Source: Platerodrilus igneus
Taxonomy: Eukaryota > Arthropoda > Insecta > Coleoptera > Lycidae
NCBI GenBank assembly: GCA_036346225.1
Contig: JARFIW010001185.1
Location: 1,178,001-1,242,000, forward strand
DNA: 64,000 bases
Reading direction: 5' to 3'
Part shown: piece by piece, positions 60,161-64,000 of the stretch
Position numbering within the stretch: position 1 is the first letter of the stretch
Layout of the letters: each line of letters starts with the position of its first letter
Notes under the pieces: generated by a model
What the model saw: the letters and a program-made list of their open reading frames with translations, nothing else
Told to the model about the DNA's origin: nothing
Databases searched by the model: none
Position numbers and translations under genes: made by a program

Positions 60161-63100
60161 ACTTTCTATACAGTATAATTAAACTATTTGAAGGTCATTG
60201 CTGCCTCCTTATGAGAATCAATAATCATGAAACCGTACTGTTTTAATGTAAGAATTTTTATAAAGGTACTTGCACGCGCTGCTCCTTTATTAAAAGTCAT
60301 GGGCCTAAATTATGTGAAATTTGTAATGGAACATTTTGTGCGTTCTGGTGTTGGGTGCATGTGAAACAATAGTGATTCACTGATGGGGCTCCAGAGGAAC
60401 AAAATTTGGGTGCAAGAGCTATATTACTTTTCCATCTGCTGTACCAACGACTAGATTGAAATTCAATTCATTGGAGAGCATGAGTTTCGGCATGGATTGA
60501 ATATGATAACACTAAATTTCAGAAGAAAACAGGGCACCACCGCATTTTTAAACTTGAATAAAATAAATTTGAATTAGGCTAGATGCAAAAACCCTCCAAC
60601 AATTAATTCAAAATTTATAAATAAGTTGTCAACTATTTACTACAAATATTTTTTGAATTGATCTGTGTACCAACGTACCACAACTTGTTATTAGCATCGA
60701 GTCTGAAAGGAAACTCGTATAATTAAATTTATCATTGGAGATACTATTTGTATTCCTTTAGAAATACAAAAATTACAAATTCTGAATACACTTCCTATAA
60801 CACAAATTATAAAATGTCACTTTTTAATTTTATTATTCTTGCTTTTTTAGTTAAGTTATGAGCTTCTCGAAAATATTTCACATATCCTTTTCAAATAGAA
60901 ATAAAAGATCAATTCAACTAAAGATGATAAAGTCAAAGTTTTTATTTACAAGTTAACAGTTTAATTAATCAAATCCACTTCTTAATTCTTAGAACCAAGT
61001 TTATTTAAAATTTACTTTTACTTCAAAACAATTTCAAAAATATAATCATATGGAATTAAATAAAGGACCATCAGTACTGGTATTTGTTCACATGTGTTCA
61101 GTTTCTTTAAATATGTTAACCAAGAAACAAATACTTCATGTTTAAATTATTGATATAAAGTGTTATAATAAATAATGTATAATATAAAAAGGTAACACAC
61201 ATTGGAATTTTACTTGGCATGCAAGTGTTTCTGAACAAATAGCATATGACAATTTAAAATAAATGTGTTGGCATTTTCTCTAAGTACAAAAAAAGAATTT
61301 TATTAAAACCAAGGCTAAAGTTTTCAATTTACAGTTAAATTGCAAAATTGACCATAAAACAATTATTTCATTATATTTTACTATTAGTTTTTCATTATTG
61401 CTAACAAGTAAAGCTTCCACTAGAGACACATTAAATTTCAGCTTTTAACTCAGCTTGAAAATCCACTTCATAACCAACAAAATTTTAGATACCTTATCGT
61501 AACCCTGCAGAACGATTTCGAAACGACTAAACCTTCTACTATTTATTCAAGGCCAAAAATGAACACTGTTCAAACTTCAAAACCTTGTTTTAAATCTTGT
61601 ACTTCTAATTAATGCTGTCTTCAATAAAACTAATCACAAAGTTTAAAGAAGCTTCAAGTGGTAGTATTTGTTTTATTTCTGTATATCAAATATAACCCAT
61701 TTTTAATATCTTGATTAACCGCCTTAAATATAAATCTCCATAATTAAATTATTTTTTGTTTGCTCCATAATTAAAATAACTCTTGTTAACTCTAAATTTT
61801 AAGATAATTCTTTGTTTGCGCACTAATGAAAATCAGATGTGGTTTCACATTTCTGTGACCACCTTTATTCTGAGGCATACTCAAGAGTAATTCTATACCT
61901 CCAGGCCATGATTTTATCAAACATCTTGGTTGGATAATTCACCGCACCTCATCAACAAAAATGGTCATGAATATTTCTGTTCGTTATAAAATCGCTTTCT
62001 CTATCAGTGTGCATGTGTCATTTCTATAACTATACCAACATTATGTATTTAATTTCAACCAACAGAGACATTGCCAGATTTAGACTCTCACTAACACACA
62101 ATAATTTTCTAATGAGACTTAAAAGAAATAAAGTTTATGTTTATACGGTCTATAACAAAAAAATACTATACGACAGTTACATTTAAGTACTATAAAAAAG
62201 GACAAAGTTTAAAGAATGTAAAATCTAATCATATTAACTTTACCGAGAATTAAATACATTACAGGAGATTCTAGTTATCATAGTTATCATGTGATGCTAT
62301 TTTCCACATAATTATTCAGTTTACAGGTTTTGAATTTCCACTCTGCCACCACTTGTTGAATAAATAACATACTATAGAAAACTAACTTAATAAAATATAT
62401 TTAAACATACATAATTATTAGTTTTGTATAGCATTATAAAATACAATGCACCAAAACCATTTTACAACAGTATCTGCCATGGTGGCATTTTTTCTTCAGT
62501 AACCAAACGTAGCATTACATTTCCATACTATGCATGCCATGGCTAACAAAGTGCACCACATATAAAATTCAAATAATCAAATAATTTATAATACTACAAT
62601 GCAAAAATAAAAATAATATATTAAATACATAACAACGTTTAATCATGAAATGCTTATCGTAAGCACTCAGATTATAAACTATTGCAATTTTCTGAGAATC
62701 GTCACTCAGTTTTGCAACTTTCATGAGTTGGCGCTCTGTGATCATTGATTGGCAGTAAATGAACATGATTGCTAACTTTTTAAACCAATTGATTTTTCAC
62801 TGAAATGATAGGATGGCAGCTTCAAAGTCATCTTTTTGTTTAGTTGTGTACAAAATCATATCGTATGAATACATAACTGCAGACTCAACCTCTGTGACAA
62901 AAATTTAAGTTCATTAGCAAACTACTTAATACAATCTTCGCCGCGGTAGGATTGATAAAATTTTAAGGAGTCGTCCTAGCTATACTTCACATAATATCTA
63001 TCACTACGTCGTCCGAGCACTGGCAATAACTCCTATCTGAATTTAGTTAAATTTTACATTAAGTCTTTAAAAATAAATAAAATGTAACTGAAATTGTATA

Positions 63101-63620
63101 TTTCCTTCAAAACTTGAAAACTAGTCACAATGTAACACATTTTCATTATAGCATTTTCATTTTAAATTTGTAAAAATGTTTTAAATTGTTAAGTTAGATA
63201 GGAGATTTTGACGCAACAGAATTATGTCATAAATATTTTGCTCAAGCTAGTTAGTAGGAGTTACTATTATGAAAAACAATTAAATACCCAAACTTGTAAA
63301 GAAAAAAAATGTTTTCAATGTTTTCTTAAAATAAACATAGTAGTAATATAAAAATTAAGAAAACGCCTCAAAATTCTGCAAGTTTTATTAGTAATCTGTA
63401 CAACAAAATGTCTATAAAATAAAATTATTCCACAAAAAATTGAGAAACAAACTAACATATTATAGATTAAGCAAATTGTCGTAATAATGGTGGCATTCGG
63501 GTGGGATAACACTTTTAAGGTCATGCAAGTGGTCAAATTTTATTCTTGAAATAGGCAATCTTTAATTGTGTAGATTTGTGTACTCAACTGTTTTCTTCCT
63601 TTGTAACTGATGTGGTAGGT
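60161..63620. other. Intron 6, AT-rich spacer
   Basis: Very AT-rich, with only short chance frames. I see no gene or bounded repeat. It ends GGTAGGT just before the LTR at 63621. Confidence 0.5.
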
Positions 63621-64000
63621 TGTTACGTGCAAACCGAATTTGCACTTTAACATTGTTAGTAGTTTAGTTTTCTTGATGTACGGAAGTTTCCCGCCATAAT
63701 TTTCAAATACGCAAGACGCGGGAACATTTTAAATAGACTGGGCGGTGCCTCCGGCACGTCACAATAGTGAGTTTGCGCAAGTGTGCTTATCCCCATAGAG
63801 GTAAGGCAATAGTAGACAAAGAGTGGGGGGGAGTTTCGCGGTTCTCGCCCTGAATCGTGGCTGTTTTTGCCGAACTTTCAAGTGTAACAGTCGTGCCGGG
63901 TATTGTGTCTTATCTTATTATGTAGATTTCCTTTTATCTTGTTTTGTCGTTCCTATTTAACCTCTTCCTTATCGTTCCACTACATTTAGGATGGATCCGA
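63621..64000 (+). repeat. Diverged second copy of the element-A LTR, cut by window edge
   Basis: Starts TGTTACGTGC and follows the element-A LTR co-linearly (AACATTGTTAGTAGTTTAGT, GTGAGTTTGCGCA, CCTGAATCGTGGCTGTTTT, GTCGTGCCGGGTAT, TTCCACTACATTTAGGA) with many substitutions. About 380 of an expected 830 bp are in view. Confidence 0.93.

Noticed and set aside
1..64000. CRISPR arrays, bacterial operons, riboswitches, defence systems
   Set aside because: No direct-repeat and spacer pattern or prokaryotic gene organisation; the split gene and transposon set are eukaryotic.

Overview
The window reads as AT-rich nuclear DNA of an animal, most likely an insect. It has GT-AG introns, a zinc aminopeptidase gene split into exons, and a repeat set typical of arthropods: Jockey- and RTE-like non-LTR elements, Bel/Pao, Gypsy and Copia LTR elements, a tRNA-derived SINE, a hAT transposon and foldback MITEs. 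No bacterial-type operon, CRISPR array or free-standing tRNA or rRNA gene was seen. Clade and species calls are inference from remembered family features; no search was run.

The only convincing host gene is an M1-family membrane-alanyl aminopeptidase (aminopeptidase N-like) on the + strand. Six consecutive exons (9814-9973, 10016-10438, 39419-39751, 39798-40002, 54795-55072, 55118-55317) carry 1599 coding bases. They cover the end of the N-terminal domain, the whole catalytic core ([15 protein letters not shown] plus downstream NEGFA, and the YDKGS tyrosine) and part of the C-terminal helical domain. The first and last exons lie outside the window. Intron sizes are sharply bimodal: three introns of 42, 46 and 45 bp alternate with introns of 28,980 bp, 14,792 bp and more than 8.6 kb.

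Layout. 1-8830: upstream of the first exon, holding a decayed Jockey-like element (+), an array of RTE-like 3' ends (+) and a nearly complete Jockey-like element (-). 10439-39418 (intron 2): Gypsy-like element A (11000-23526, TSD TGCT) contains Bel/Pao element B (14278-20932, TSD TCCGC), which contains a SINE (18976-19277, 14-bp TSD). A 792-bp foldback follows, then Gypsy-like element D (about 28049-38795), whose left LTR is split by Bel/Pao element C (29280-35270, TSD CAGGT). 40003-54794 (intron 4): decayed Gypsy-like element F and LTR-like repeats, one of them split by a hAT element (48261-51201, 8-bp TSD ATCTAGAC). 55318-64000 (intron 6): an antisense Copia remnant and, at the right edge, a diverged second copy of the element-A LTR.

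The genes do not form a pathway. The window shows a host protease gene whose long introns were built by successive transposon insertions. Removing elements A and D and the foldback from intron 2 would leave about 4.9 kb. The nesting gives a relative order of events: A before B before SINE, and D before C. Nearly all transposon reading frames are interrupted, although LTR pairs of B and C are almost identical, which suggests that defective copies moved recently with help from other elements.
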